Origin: Xylaria sp. FL1777
Lineage: Eukaryota; Ascomycota; Sordariomycetes; Xylariales; Xylariaceae
Length of the DNA: 64,000 nt
Direction: 5' to 3'
NCBI GenBank assembly: GCA_022578965.1
Contig: MU400506.1
Location: forward strand, 992,001-1,056,000
Part shown: piece after piece, positions 44,402 through 57,689 of the stretch
How positions within the stretch are numbered: the stretch's first letter is position 1
How the letters are laid out: each line of letters opens with the position of its first letter
The notes under the pieces: generated by a model
What the model saw: only the letters and a program-made list of their open reading frames with translations
Database searches by the model: none
Told to the model about the DNA's origin: nothing
Translations under genes and position numbers: made by a program

Positions 44402-46017
44402 TCACCATGCAGTTATATCCTCAACTTCTGCCTCCCCAAAAGTACTAGACTTCAATAGTTGCCCAACATTTGCTGCCTCGACGTGTCCCTCGCCTCTACT
44501 CATAATGTCTGGTAATATCTCGTTCAAGAACTCGAGGATGTATCTGTTGACCTGCTCAAATTGGAGCAGGAACGCATCGTGACCTTCTTGACTGTCTATC
44601 CTTTCCAACCTCGCATTCTTTATGTACTTTGCCAACTCTTCTTGCTCGGCGAAAGTGAAGAGCCCATCGCTTTCAATTCCCAAGACCAGTGTGGGCTGCT
44701 CAATAAGGGCAAGCGCCCCCGCTATACTACCACCTCGGTATCGAGAAATATCATGTGTGTCAAGCTTCCTTGTGATAGCAATGTAACAATTGCTATCAAA
44801 TCGCTTCACAAACTTCTGTCCTTGGTACCGCAGATAGGATTGGGCAGAGAAGTATGTTGAGGTAGGGAGCGGATCCCCCCCGGTCAAACTGCCTGTTTTG
44901 GGACCTGAAAACTGGGGGTCTAAGGACCTTGTAGCAGCCTCATCGGAACCGGACGATTGCGGCGTGTTGGTTCGGCTTCTGTTAGCTGACAGCCTTGTTG
45001 TTTTATGGCCGTCATTGTGGATCTGGAAATGAGCCTCGGATGGTGTGGCTGGCGGCGGTGATTCGCGAATTGTTTGACGTCTGGCTGGGTCTGGAATATT
45101 CCGCCCAAATCGAGCCTCAAATGAGTTCCGGCTTCGGTACGTAAGAAGAGCAGCCATTCGAGCAGCCCCTAAGCCGGTGGCAGGTGGGTCAGAGAATGAA
45201 TAGTATCCATCTTCATATTTCGGGTCGGCATATATGCTTTGACGCTGGGCTTCACCCCAGCTAATACCCCATGCACTATGTTGACTCGATGTTGCGATGG
45301 GCACAATGCAGCGGACATAGTCTTTGCCAAAGTATGCCCATTCTAGTACGAGCATTCCTCCCATGGAGCCTCCTATAACTGCGGCTATCTGACGTACGCC
45401 TAAGTCGTCAAGGAGTAATTTATGTAGACTACCTCAGGTTAACTAATATTCACTGCAACTCAGCAGAGCGGCTGGGTACTTACTTGACATCATCGCGAAT
45501 GGTGGTCAAGGGAAACTCCGGCCCGTAATGTCCCTTCTCCGAGTCACCGTCCTTGGCTGTAACCGGGCTCGCAGTACCATATGGGCTGCCGAGGCTGTTC
45601 ATACATACGACGTAAAACCTCGAAGTGTCAAAAACACGACCAGGACCTCCTATAAGCGGCCCCCACCAGTCGCTGACGTCGGCTGAGCCAGTCAGAGCAT
45701 GGCAGATAACCATGACATTATCGGCATTGGCAGATAGCTTTCCACGTGTTGTATAGGCCAACGGCAAATTGTGTAACGTGACACCGGATTCAAGTGTGAA
45801 GCTGGGGATGATGGCAATCTGCTGGTCTAGAATCAGAGATGCGAACGGATTCTCTGGTTGCTGCGTAATCCTAGCTTCGAACATGTTAGCTATTGCTCTG
45901 ACTTTTTGAGTCTTTCACAGCGGATGAGGGGTGAGCTTATGAGTTAGCATGAATGAATAAAAATGACTCACTGTACTTTGGTATAGAACCATTCTTATCG
46001 TTGTTTTGAGATGTCAT
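44402..46017 (-). CDS. MET2: Homoserine O-acetyltransferase (MET2)
   Basis: Exons 45977-46017, 45484-45870 and 44402-45428 give 484 residues. The first exon adds MTSQNNDKNGSIP and is joined at AA/GTACAG to CTAG/GATTACG, which gives the usual MET2 N-terminal context. The alpha/beta-hydrolase core shows SFTLESGVTLHNLPLAYTT, VICHALTGSADVSDWWGPL, NSLGSPYGTASPV, the nucleophile elbow GGSMGGMLVLEWA with the catalytic Ser, and the Asp and His region ESDGLFTFAEQEEL ... EGHDAFLLQ. The enzyme acetylates homoserine from acetyl-CoA to start sulfur incorporation into methionine and homocysteine. A disordered Ser/Thr/Pro insertion (~250-330) is typical of the fungal form. It is the only methionine-pathway gene in the window. 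Confidence 0.92.
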
Positions 46018-47700
46018 CGTAGTCGTGTGAAGAATTTATGTCGTTTTGTTTCGTTTTGACGCTTTCACTTAGGTATTGTAGCTCGAGTTTTGACGAAGTG
46101 TTGAGAAGAATGAAGGAGTTTATGACTCTGGTATCATAGATCCCCTATAAATACCAATGAGCACGGTGTATTCTCGGCTTCGAAACAAGCTGCGCTTTTC
46201 GTGAAGAAAATCCGGCTTCTGCTGAATGGGAGAAGTTCAAATCCCTAGATACCGGAATCCCGATAGATCTAGTATCATATACGTTAGGTAAGTCTGTGTT
46301 TTATGACTACCTAGGTACTCACCTGCGCCGCAAATATGACTCCGCTTTATATACCTACCTACTCATTATACACAATATGACAATATGACAAGAAATTTCG
46401 GCTTACATAAGGAGCTTTTGGGAAACTGGTGGCCGACTACCGGTAATGATTTGGTTGCCACACCAAGCTACCAAGATGTTCATTGCACATTGTTGGTTGG
46501 AGTGAGTCAGATGCGGGTACTACAGTCTAGGTGTAGGTACCTTATCTACCTAGGCACCTGACTACACTACACTAGCAAGAAGGCTTATAGAAAATGATTG
46601 CTGGGGTTATCACCAACTGAGTGGCCATTCTCTGAGGGCAGTTGTCATAAAACGATTATAATGCTCGCCTTGTCTATAAAAACCTGTCTTTTTTTGGCTT
46701 AAATTAGATAGTACTTTAAGTACCTAGGTATCTTGTTTGTTAAAAATCAAAATTGGCCACAAAAAATCGAGACAATCATAGCGATTCTAAGATACTTGCA
46801 ACAGTAGTAGTTTTTCTAGTATACAAGAACTATAATGCCCTTATAATAAATACCTAGTTGCAGCATTGATCTTTTATGAGTAAATGACTACGTAGCATAA
46901 TAATAACAATTAAAGTTTTTCTGTGTCCTTTTAATGGCAAGTTTGATATTTCGGAGAAGATTTTGAAAGTTAGAGTACCGGTACATTAAGTTAGGTAGCT
47001 TCAATTCTGCGGCCACCACTTCTTTTGTTGGTCAAAGCTCCATGAGGCTGCGTCTTGCCGCTTGTCCCCCAAAATCGGCTACTGGTACCAGGCTCTTCCT
47101 ACGCGGTTTACAGGCTAGCCTGCCTGGCCTTGCTTGCCTGTTCAACACGCGACAGTTTCTGCTTGGAAGGAACATCCATCGACTGCCAGCACAACCACCA
47201 CCAAACCTCTACGAACACAGCCGTTCCACCCAAACAGCCGCCGTCTAGCCTCCCTTACCTCGTCTTCTAGTGCAGCGACCGTGCACGTGGATGGTTGTAC
47301 ATCTAGAAAAGCCATGGTCGCTGGCAGACCATAAGAGCCAGCCCACTGCCGCTCTCTTTGTTCAACTCATTCCTTCATCCATACATGCATCCATTCATTC
47401 ATTCATTCATCCATCCACCCACTCACTCGATCCCGCCACCCGTCACCCTCCTCAATCGACCGCTTCTTCAGCTTTTCCTTGCATCGATCATACCGCTCGA
47501 AACCAACTACACTGAACCACTGACTCTCTCCCACTGTCTATTGACGACGCCTTTGAACTAGACTCGTGAGCGCTATTACTTAATGCGACGGTCCATCTCG
47601 CGCCCACCTTTGCGCCTTTCCTACGCTCCATTTTCTAGTCCAAAGTTGCAGTCTCCCAGATGACCAACCGTTTACCGTAGTCTTTTATCTCAAATTCAAC
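46018..47700. other. Divergent promoter region, MET2 / THO2
   Basis: 1.7 kb between divergent start codons. It holds two TACCTAGGTA palindromes (46308-46317 and 46721-46730) and, in the probable THO2 leader, a CATT/CATC microsatellite and pyrimidine-rich DNA. No gene is supported. Confidence 0.5.
47389..47419. repeat. CATT/CATC microsatellite
   Basis: Imperfect tetranucleotide repeat of CATTC/CATCC units about 300 bases before the THO2 start, inside a C/T-rich leader. Confidence 0.7.
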
Positions 47701-50700
47701 ATGCCTCCGAAGCGAAAGCGCAACGATAGGGCCTCCGAGGCAGGCAACCGGCCCGCGCCTCATCGTCCTTCGGATACTGGTCTGGGCCAGCACGATAGGG
47801 ATTACCAAGATGGGTCGCAGCATCGTCGCGGCCCCGGCGGTGGTAGGAACACGAGGCGGAACAATGACCGTCGCGACTCTTCAGGACCTCAGACTGGAAC
47901 TGGAGCCAACCATCGAGTGCCCGCTTCGCCCGCTGTTGCTCGGCCCTCAAGTTCATCTTCACAAGCTGCACCTGTCCCTGCCCAAGCTACGCCCTCAGTT
48001 GTCGTACAGCAACCTAGTCAACACCCCCGGATACCCATCTCGACTAATTACAACTACCTTATCCTCACCGAAGCTCGTTTATCTGCATGGCACCAAGGCG
48101 GGCGCCAGGAAGTCATCGAACATGGAATTACATCAAGAAGTGACGAAGACATTGAAGAAATCTCCACCATCTCTCAAGAGTTCACACGTGCGGTGTTAGA
48201 GAATTGCCTGACTCCGAGCGATGCTGGCAGCTGTATGAAACAGATTCTTGGCCCTCCAACCAAGAGCGACCTCGGAAACAGCTTTACTTTCGATGCTCAG
48301 ACCCTCTTCCTCGACACCATATCCGTCTTTATCGACTCAAATGATGCGGCCTCTACCTCCCAATTCCGCGACTTCATCTCTGCGACCGAATTGTCGCCAC
48401 AGCTCGTGCGCGAGGTGCTTGATGCCCCAGCTTTACAACAACTTGGCCTCATACGGGACAATTTCGTTAAACTAGGGATCAAGTATGCTACCAATCAGCT
48501 CTATCGCCAGGCAAACTACAACTTATTAAGAGAAGAGTCGGAGGGATATTCAAAGCTTGCAGCAGAATTATACCGCACGCCGTACCAGTCTCAGGGAAAC
48601 CACGACTTTGTCCTCGTTCAAGCAAGTTGGGAACGTATCAAAGCTTTGATAGGAACATTTGATTTAGATGTTGGCCGCGTTCTCGACGTCGTCATTGACG
48701 TTTTCTCCGCGACGATGCTGAGAAATCTAACCTTTTTCACCAGACTACTGCGAATTAGCTCATGGTGGCCACGCAATCAAATTGAACATGCAGAACGACT
48801 GTTCGCTGGAGGTTTGCCAATGTGGGCACTACCCCAAAACGAAGATATCAACATGGAAGACTTGCGGACTAAGCTCGAAGATCAAATTCATGAGCGGGAT
48901 ATCGCCTTCTGGGACAGGGCCCGAGATATCCACCTTGATGCTTTCTTTGAGCTGGGAGGCAGACGGATCGAAGCCGAAGAACTACAACGGTTACAGAATG
49001 GCATTTCGGAATCCGATCCAAGTTATACCTCGACATTTGAATGGACGAAGACGACAAGAACGCTTGCGCCTTGTGGGAACAGAGTTGCGGCCCAACTGCT
49101 TGGCTTCAAGTTTCGTTTTTATACATCCGATGCCAGGGATAAAGGCGAAACTTTGCCAGCTAACCTGTATTATCTCGCCGCCTTTCTCATCAAAATCGGG
49201 TTTATTTCCTTGACTGACTTGTACACACACTTGTGGCCTGCGGATGAGGATATGGACGCACTTCGGCGCCGCCGAGAAGACGAACTTGCGGAGAAGGAGA
49301 GGAGTGCTAGGCAAGGAAATGCTCCAAATGCACTACTCATGGCCGGGGCTTTAACAGATGATACGCTCCCGATGATTCCAAAAGTTCGCGAACCTGTCAC
49401 AGGCAAAATTGATGGAAAGGCTCAAGAGTCGAGCGCTCAGGTCCAGGAGGACGAGACATGTCTTCCGGAGCCGAAGGAGGCCCAGAAGGCGGACCTCGTT
49501 TCACATCTTTTCGTTGTTGGTGCGATTCCAGAAGCGCTTTTCATCATCGGCCGATTCCCTTGGCTTCCTGAAGCATACCCAGACGAAATCTATCCTGCGA
49601 TTAATCGCATCCTCGTTTATTCTATTAATAAGGTCTACGAAGCTTCTCGACCCACCAGCATTATTCCTACGACAGCAGCAATAGTAAAACCTGAACTAGC
49701 CCACGACCAAGCCGGTATGCCGAAGGGTAATGTGAAACTGGTAGAGGGTTCACCTATTAAAGTTTTGAGATGGCCACACGCAGATGGTACTAGCAAGGGC
49801 ACTCTTTATCGATTCTACCTTGATGAGTGGTCCGATAATGTTCCTGTCTGCCAAACGGTTGACGACGTCTTTACACTATGTCACACATTTCTCAACATTT
49901 CCGGAGTAAACATTGGTAGAGACCCTACCCTTGTGAAGAAGATCGCGAGCATCGGTGTGAAGAGCTTGTTACAGGACAAGTCCTCTCACAACATCTCTCG
50001 TTGGCAAGACCTGCTTCGTCGGACTCTGGTCCCATCTCTTTGTCTCACCAATGCCAATGTTGATGCCGTGGCGGCGGTTTGGGATTTGCTCAAGAACTAC
50101 CCGACGCAAGTTCGATATAATATCTATGCAGAATGCTATGAAGGGTCGATATCACGGCTGGAAGCCATGAAGCAAGCCTTTAAAGCTGCCAGATCAGATA
50201 CGCTTGCGACTCTCAAAAGGTTATCGCTTGAAAATATTCCCATGTCTGCGAAGAAGCTTGCTAAGATTGCGTTGTCGTCTCCCGGAGTGGTGTGCAAAGT
50301 CGCATTGGATCAGATCGAAGCTTACACCAATCTTATTGAAGCTTTCGTTGAATGTACAAAATACTTCACGGAGTTAGGTTATGATGTCTTAGTTTGGTCG
50401 CTCCTTAGCTCGCTGGGTGGCAAACAAAGGAGCCGGACGCAGGAGACTTCCGTACTCTTAACGAGCCGGTGGCTGCAAGCGCTGTCTAAATTTTCTGGCA
50501 AGGTCTTCCGACGATACGAGAATGTAGATCCAACGCCGGTTATTCAGTATGTGAACGAACAAGTCGCTCACGGCAATTCCACCGACTTGGTAATCCTTCG
50601 AGAATTGATCACCTCCATGGCCGGTATTGTCCCAGATGTTGACTTCACGGATGGCCAACTATCTGCTCTCAGTGGCGGTGAACTTCTTCGACGTCAAACC

Positions 50701-53700
50701 CTTGCCGGACTGGGCGACAAGCGCTACGAGTCCGAGAGGAGTGCCTCCCGACTCATGAAGGCGTTACTTCAAACGAATATGGCTTCACAACTGCTAATTA
50801 ACATGGCGCAATATCGGCAGTCAGCAATTTACAAGCTACCTGAAGACGAAGCCCACATCAAGTACCTAGCGACCGTAATCGATGACTCTCAACAAGCTCT
50901 TGTACAGTACATAGAATTGTTGCGTCACAATCTATCACCAGAAGAATTCGATACACGAGTGCCTAGTATACCATCCCTCATGACAGACCTAGGACTCGAT
51001 GCCAACCTTGCATTTCTAATCGGCCGTGCAAGTCTCACATACTATCTAACAGGTCCAGGTGACAAAGTCCCGGTCAAACAGGCAGTGGACGTTGAAGGGG
51101 ACGTTCCAATGGATGCTGGTGATAACTCTGTAGGGCCTTCCGTCGCTGAAAAGTCCTCTGAAAACACGGTGACAGAAGCAGAGGCTTCAGAAGGCTCCTC
51201 TGAGCAGCTACCATCTTCGATTGTCCCGGGCCAATCCTCAGACCGTTTCCTGGATGTACTTAACCCCATAATTGAAGCAGTCAAACCGTTGCTCCCACAA
51301 AGCATATGGAGCAAGATCAGTCCAGAATTCTTCGTCTTATTCTGGGCCCTACAAACGGGTGATCTTGACGTTCCGATAGATAGCTACAAGGCTGAATTCG
51401 CAAAGTTGGACAAGGAACGCGATGAGCTGAAGAGAGACCGGAGCGATATGAGTCGTAGTGGCGCGAATCGGAAAGAGGCAAAGATGGCCGCTATTGAACG
51501 TCTCTCCAAAGAGGTGCCCGACGAAGCAAGTATCTGCAAAGAACGAGTGACAAAAACGAAGCTTCTGCTCATCAAACAGAGCCCTATATGGTTCAACTCC
51601 TCTGCTAAAGCCGATTCGGTAGTCGACACCCTCATTGAGGAATGCTTACTACCCCGAACGCTCCTATCACCTGGCGACGCCGATTTTTGCCATCGGATCA
51701 TCCGGTTTTTACACTTCAATCGGGTTTCGAATTTCAAGCTATCAAGTCTATATAATCGTCTCTTCAATGTGAATAGACTACGATCCATGATATTCGGCTG
51801 TACGGTTCGGGAAGCCGAGTTTCTCGGTCGCTTCATCAAGCTCACACTCGGGGAGCTATCTGTCTGGCACGCAAAAAGGGAAGTGTATGAGAAAGAAGCC
51901 ATTGGGCATGGCAGACTTGGTTTCGCGACTACTTTAGATGAGAGCGGGAAGCCGGTTATGTTTATGGCACACGATGAATTCCGTGATCTGCTCTGGACAT
52001 GGCATAGGAATTTATTCGCAGCCCTCAAAGTTTGTCTCGGTGATACAGAATGGATGCACATTCGGAATGCGATTACGATACTGAAGTCCGGCCTCGAATA
52101 CTTTCCTTCGGTAGATTTCATGGGCCGACAGTTGAACGCGAGTCTTGCTAAGATCGCCGAACGTGAAGCTGCCACCAAGTCTGATAGTGACGATGGCCAG
52201 GGTCATCGGGTAGATCTAGCGGTTACTGCGAATACTGCTATCTCTGCCCTTAAGAAGCGCTCGACAAAGTGGGTTATGGTTCAGGAATTTCGCCCTAACA
52301 CCGTGAGTAGCCATAGAACGATAATGTGAAATGCGTCTAACCAAAAACAGAGCGGCGATATTATTGACGACAAGAAGGGCACAGAAATCAACAAGTCATC
52401 CCAACCCCCAACACTAAGGCCAAGTGCTCCGGAATTCAAACCCCAGTCTACAAGGTGAGCCCAAAAAGAACAAAACAAAAATAAATTGGTACGAAAAGTT
52501 GTCGACAGCCTCTCACAATCTTATAGTGCTCCTACACGAACAAAGCCTAGTACCGAAGAGGAGGATGGCGAAGTGAAGGACGGAAATATCTCCTTTGCCT
52601 CCTCTCAGTCAAAGGCAAATGATGCAACTCTCACGCGTCCTTCGCCGTCACAGCATATAGGTCCGCCATCTGGACCTCAGAAGGTGGACTCAAAGCCTAT
52701 CCCCAGCAGATCCTCGACTCCAGGCATAGCGCCCACTTCAGCCACAGCACCCAGTGGACGGTCAGAATCCGGACGCCCGCTAAGCTTGGCCTCAATGCCA
52801 GGTGGTATGCATAGCCTTCCAAGCCGACCAGAAGTACCTTTTCCAGCTCACTTTACTCATGACCAATTTGGCACAATAAAGACAACACACCCTCACAACC
52901 ACAGGGAAGTCAAAGATCATCGAGATGTAAGAGACCATAGGGATCCGAGAGAAACTAGAGAACCTCGGGACGTTGGCCCAAGGGATGGTAGGGATTTACG
53001 TGATCCGAGAACTATCAGGTTACCTGAGGACCCTCGTCCGCCTAGGCCCCGAGATTACCAGGCTCCTGATCGTCGGTTACCAGAAGCACCGGCCCGCGAG
53101 TCTCACAGGTTAGAAAGAGATAGACCACCCCACCGCTCAGACTCTACGCGGCGGATGGAATCTATTCCACAAGATCGTGACCTACATCAACCAAGAGATA
53201 GAGCGCCCTCAGCTGTGAACGTGCCTCGAAGTACCGACGCTGGCAGAGAGATACGGGAAATCCCAGGTCCTGCAAAACCCATGTTACCACCTTCCCAGCC
53301 GGAGACTCCAGGACCAACAGTCAACCCGGAACGTGCACGGCTCATCAACGCCGAACGCTCCGACGACCGTTCTGCGACAATGAAATCAGCTCGAGTCGGG
53401 TTGCTAAACGACAGCCGGCATAATCGAGAGGACAGCCGAGATCGTAACTCATCACGAGTTACATCGCCAAGACGGGGAGATCGTTCTGAAGTTCACAGCG
53501 GCGAACCGCCACGAGAAGAACGCCGTGTGCCCCGTGGAGAGCATCATATTCAAGGCCGGGACCAGCGAAATGAACCACAAGGCACCCCAGCAAGGAGCGG
53601 TCGAATGGGAGATCATGAGGCCGATAGGTTAGCGACTGATCGATCCCGAGAGTCGCCTGCGTTTCCAGGTCAAGCTCCCCCAACCCGTGGTGAGCCCGAA

Positions 53701-54975
53701 CATGGTAGAGTTAATATGCAGGATCCTGAGTATGGTCGTCTCAGCTCGATTCCATCAATGGGTGACATGGGCAATCCCCCAGAAGGACCTCGAGGGCGTG
53801 GTCGTAATGCGGCTCGCGGCCCCGTGAACATTCCACAAGCGCGACCTGACCCCCGACAGCCAGGGGGTGATATTCACAGACCACCATCGCCTGACAGACA
53901 TCATCCTCCCACTGGGCCTTCGTCGTCTAGACAGCGTCGTAACCAGAATGGGATGCAGCAAGTTCCTGTCCCAAATTTACCAGCTGCGGGGTCGGCAGCA
54001 TTACCCGGGATGCATCCGGAGAGATTAAGGCAGCTGAGCTCTAGCATGGGTGGAAACCCACCACCGCCACAGTCGACGTATGCACCCCCTATGCCAACGC
54101 CAGCATCCGTCCATCCGGATCGCATGGCTCAGATAGCTCCACAGTCCTCACCTGCTGGAAATCCACATCACGGTGGTCGCTCTCTACCTCCGTTGCAAAC
54201 ACCAGACCGACCTCCCCTTGGTAGTGCACCGAGTCACCGCCCACCCCCAGCCAGCTTGTCAATGGCTCCTGGAGCTGACATTAGCCCAATGTCAGCGCCA
54301 ACCGGGCCGGCAACTGCCAACGATCGCTCTCGAAACGGTCGTAGACAGTTGTCAGGCATTAATAGTATTCTGCAAGGGGGTCCGAATGTTCGTTCTAAGG
54401 GCTCTAGGACTAACTTAGCCGGCTCGGATGCTCAAGTTCTCACAGGTGCCTCGCCGGTGTCTACTCCCACTACCGAGCGCCCTGAGCCTTTCCTCGCCAA
54501 AGAGCGTTCCAGTCGAAGTGATCATGAGCGCGGTCGCAGAGAGCACGATGGCAGCGAACGATCCTCTCGCTCTCAGCGGCGAACCAGTCGAGAACGGAGT
54601 CTTGACAGAGACCACAGATCAAAAGACCACCGCGAATATCGGGATCGCAAATCTGGCGGGGGGTCAGGTCATGTAAGAGATGGGGAGAAGGAGTCCACGC
54701 GTAGATCTGGAAGGGACCAGAACGCTGGTCGGGAGACCTTGCCGGCCCGTGGAGATATATTAGGCAATGGCCGTGATGGCATGCGGGAATTACGTCACCG
54801 AGGAGATGGAGGCAATAGCAGACATGATGAGATTGGGCGTGGTGGGAGCGGACGAGGTGGCGGGCCTCGTACTGAGGACCGACGGGAGCTACGCAGTGGT
54901 GGTGAGGATCATCGAAATAGAAAACGCCGAAGCGAGGAGTTTGGAGGGCCGATTGAGAAGCGACAAAGACGCTAG
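47701..54975 (+). CDS. THO2: THO complex subunit 2 (THO2)
   Basis: Three exons, 47701-52302, 52351-52454 and 52527-54975, give about 2,384 residues, the size expected for Pezizomycotina THO2. The two short introns have GTGAGT/GTGAGC donors. Residues 1-110 are Arg/Gly-rich and disordered (MPPKRKRNDRASEAGNR). The helical scaffold follows: LDVVIDVFSATMLRNLTFFTRL near residue 325, the THO2 central region near 670-800, and the conserved C-terminal domain from about 1200 (SIWSKISPEFFVLFWALQTGDL) through LLPRTLLSPGDADFCHRIIRF to ~1500. From ~1540 to the end the protein is a disordered tail rich in Arg, Asp, Pro and Ser, with RD/HRD repeats and ending in KRQRR. THO2 is the backbone of the THO/TREX complex, coupling transcription elongation to mRNA packaging and export. 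Confidence 0.94.
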
Positions 54976-55859
54976 AAACAACGAAGCTCGCGGTAATAAT
55001 CCACACCGAGCATGGGAACCATATTGATCTGTCTCAAGAAAGTCTTACTCCCTTTTCTTGAGCGTGTATTATGAAATCGACAAATATTGAATCACTAGGA
55101 GTTTTTTCTTCCCTACGAGTTCCTTAAGATGGAAATTGGGCAGATCTACGGAGACTAAGCGTGAGGTTAGATCCTCCGCTGCAATACATATAGAAAAGAG
55201 TGGGATTGGGCAAACCAGAAGCAATGAAAACTCCACGTCCGTTTGCGTTTACAAAGCATAGCATTGGCGCCACCTCGCGAATATTCTTAGACTCACGGCT
55301 TTGCATTACATCAGACGATGTACAAGGCGTAATACTCTATGTCTTCTTATCTTGTCGTATCCATATAGTTTAATAATCTCGATAAAAATGTAAACATAGG
55401 AAAATGAAAGAAAAACAATCTAAATTATCATCAAGACTAGATAGCTGTGCGTGGACCTCGGCTTCCACGAAACGGAGTGCCACCCTGGAGAAAATGAGGA
55501 GAGAGGCCGGGGGGGAGCCAGCCGTATGTATTAAAACTATTAGCACAGGTAAAGCCATGGAGAAGTACGAGAGCATGTTAAACAAGGGGCATTTAGAAGA
55601 CAGACAACAGACCCCTTTGGTGTAGAGAAATAGGAGAAATAGGCCTGTATTGCTAGTTGTGTTGGTGTTGGCCGCTATTTTTAACCTAGCCGACTAGCCC
55701 GGATGGCCCGGTGGCTGGGGTCTAGTACTGTCTACCTAGTTTCACTAACATGTGTTTCTCTCCTTTTAATCACGAGACGCAACTATTAGTGTAGCATCAA
55801 CCTCTACAGTAGGCTGTATTGGACTGTATTGTGCGGCCTTGACAATTACGTGAGAAGCA
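54976..55859. other. Intergenic region
   Basis: 3' flank of THO2 and promoter of the thioesterase-like gene. A 73-codon ORF at 55404-55625 was considered and rejected. Nothing else seen. Confidence 0.5.
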
Positions 55860-56893
55860 ATGGCACCAACGTTCGCCGAAGCTACGGCAGTGAAAGCTAT
55901 AGACCCACATACATACTCTGCTCATTTCCCTTCCGAATGGTGCATCGGTTCAGGTCAGTCAAACTAACTTGGTGTTAGGCAACAAATGCCGTCGTGTTAA
56001 GAAAAGGCACCAGCTAAAGCAGTTGCATAGTCACTCATGGGGGAGTCGTGACGGCGACCTTGCTGCGCGTCGCAAAGACGCATTTTAGCACAACCCTGGC
56101 CAAACAAAACCAACCTCACACCATCACATTGCACGCCGAGTTCTTACGGCGCACGCAGGAGGGGCCTGCCACCTTCACGGTCAAGGAGACGAAGCTGGGG
56201 CGTCAGACGTCGACGATTCACATCTCGTTGACACAGGACGGGCGCGAGGAGGTCGTCGCGTATCTGACGAATGCGAACATGGCTACTGAGAGCGGCCACA
56301 CGTTACAGACAGGGTGGTCGCCGAACCCGCCGCTCCCGGCGCCGCCCACGGACTTCGCCAAGCTGGCTGCGCAGGGCGAGGACGCCAATTGGGTGCTCCT
56401 CAAGGGTCTGCCGCATCCCAAGCTCCGGAAGGCCGTAAATCGCGTCCAGATGTACGTCCCGCGGAACGGACAGGTACAGCCCAACTTGGTGGACGAGTGG
56501 ATGCGGCTCGAATCCGGCGAGCGCTTCCCAATGGAGGGCGTTGGATTTGTCTCGGACATGTGGCCCCAGATCATCGAGGGCTTGGTGCTGAGACGGCAGG
56601 AGGCGGAACGGAAAAAGCAGCCTGGGGCCAAGGAAGGCGATGGCGGTATGGTTTGGCTGTGGTATCCGACCTTGACGCTGAATCTGGACATCAAGAAGGC
56701 GTTGCCTCCGGAGGGCGTGGAATGGTTGCACGTGCGCGTCCACACGAAACATGTCAAGAACGGACGCTATGACTACGAGGTCGTGGTCTACGATGATGCC
56801 GGCGATATGGTCGCGCTGAGCCATCATGTTGCCATGGTCGTGGATGGAAGCCGGAACATGGCGAAGCGTGGGGCTGGCGAGAGTAAGATATAA
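55860..56893 (+). CDS. Acyl-CoA thioesterase-like (double hotdog) protein
   Basis: Two exons, 55860-55953 and 56031-56893, give 318 residues. The first exon (MAPTFAEATAVKAIDPHTYS and following) ends in WCIGS and joins to VTHGGVVTATLLRVAKTHF, the typical start of the N-terminal hotdog fold in TesB/Acot-like fungal proteins. Further on are FSTTLAKQNQPHTITLHAEF, FLRRT, TSTIHISLTQDGREEVVAYL and, in the C-terminal hotdog, WLWYPTLTLNLDIKKALPP, EWLHVRVHTKHVKNGRYDYE and ALSHHVAMVV. Such enzymes hydrolyse acyl-CoA esters; the chain length cannot be told. Without the first exon the frame would begin with GTG and lack the conserved HGG, so the intron is well supported. No peroxisomal PTS1: the C-terminus is SKI, only a weak variant. 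Confidence 0.83.
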
Positions 56894-57689
56894 ATAAAGC
56901 GGCTGGGCTATGACTCGATAGAGACTTTTAGACTTACAGTATTTATATAAACGCAATATGGCATCAATTGTAATTATACAATGAAATATCTAGACTGAGA
57001 GGTAGTGTCACGGTATCATCGAGATAGCTCCCCTGTCTCAGCACGTCATCAAAATAAACCGTGCTCTTTGGCTCCCGTCCGGCGTTAACTCCAAGTTCCG
57101 TGGGCTGTTATAAACATTAAACATGTAAAATGTGTACTATATATTACTTACCTCTGGGTATGCATATTACCCCATCACTTTCATACCTACCTACCTCTAT
57201 CCAGCAATCATGGTATGCGGGGACTAGGTACGATCACTACCTATGCAGGTACATATAAGTATGACGTTCTAGCTTTGTGGTTGTGGACTACATACGGGCA
57301 TATTGCCGGCACCTAAGCAGAGAGAGTGATCGGATTACTTGTTAAAGCTAGGCAGCAATTGCTATAAAAAGCAATGATAATTATGAGCACTTACTCCAAG
57401 AATTGTTTCATGCTTTTCATTGTTAAGTTAAGAATGTAGCTACCCCAATCTAGGTTAGACAGGAGGCACCTCCCCTGGTCCGTCTGCTACGTGCCGCACC
57501 TAGGCAGGTACCGTTGGCTTCCTAATAATTACATCGCGCTTTTCTTTTTTGCATTCTAGATATTTATATCGAGGCCTATCTCGCCAAGGCTCCAACATTT
57601 CTCTCTTTGCTTGTCAACATTCTCTTCGCCAGTCATTCGTTCTCTACACTTTTTATCTTTTTAATTTTTTTGATCCATCTTTTGATATC
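56894..57689. other. Intergenic region
   Basis: Contains scattered CCTACC and CCTAGG units around 57185-57250 and 57500, but no exact TACCTAGGTA. The last ~60 bases before the next start codon are T-rich, as in fungal promoters or leaders. Confidence 0.45.

Noticed and set aside
55404..55625. 73-codon plus-strand ORF between THO2 and the thioesterase gene
   Set aside because: No recognisable motif, no clear promoter, and an equally long antisense ORF overlaps it.
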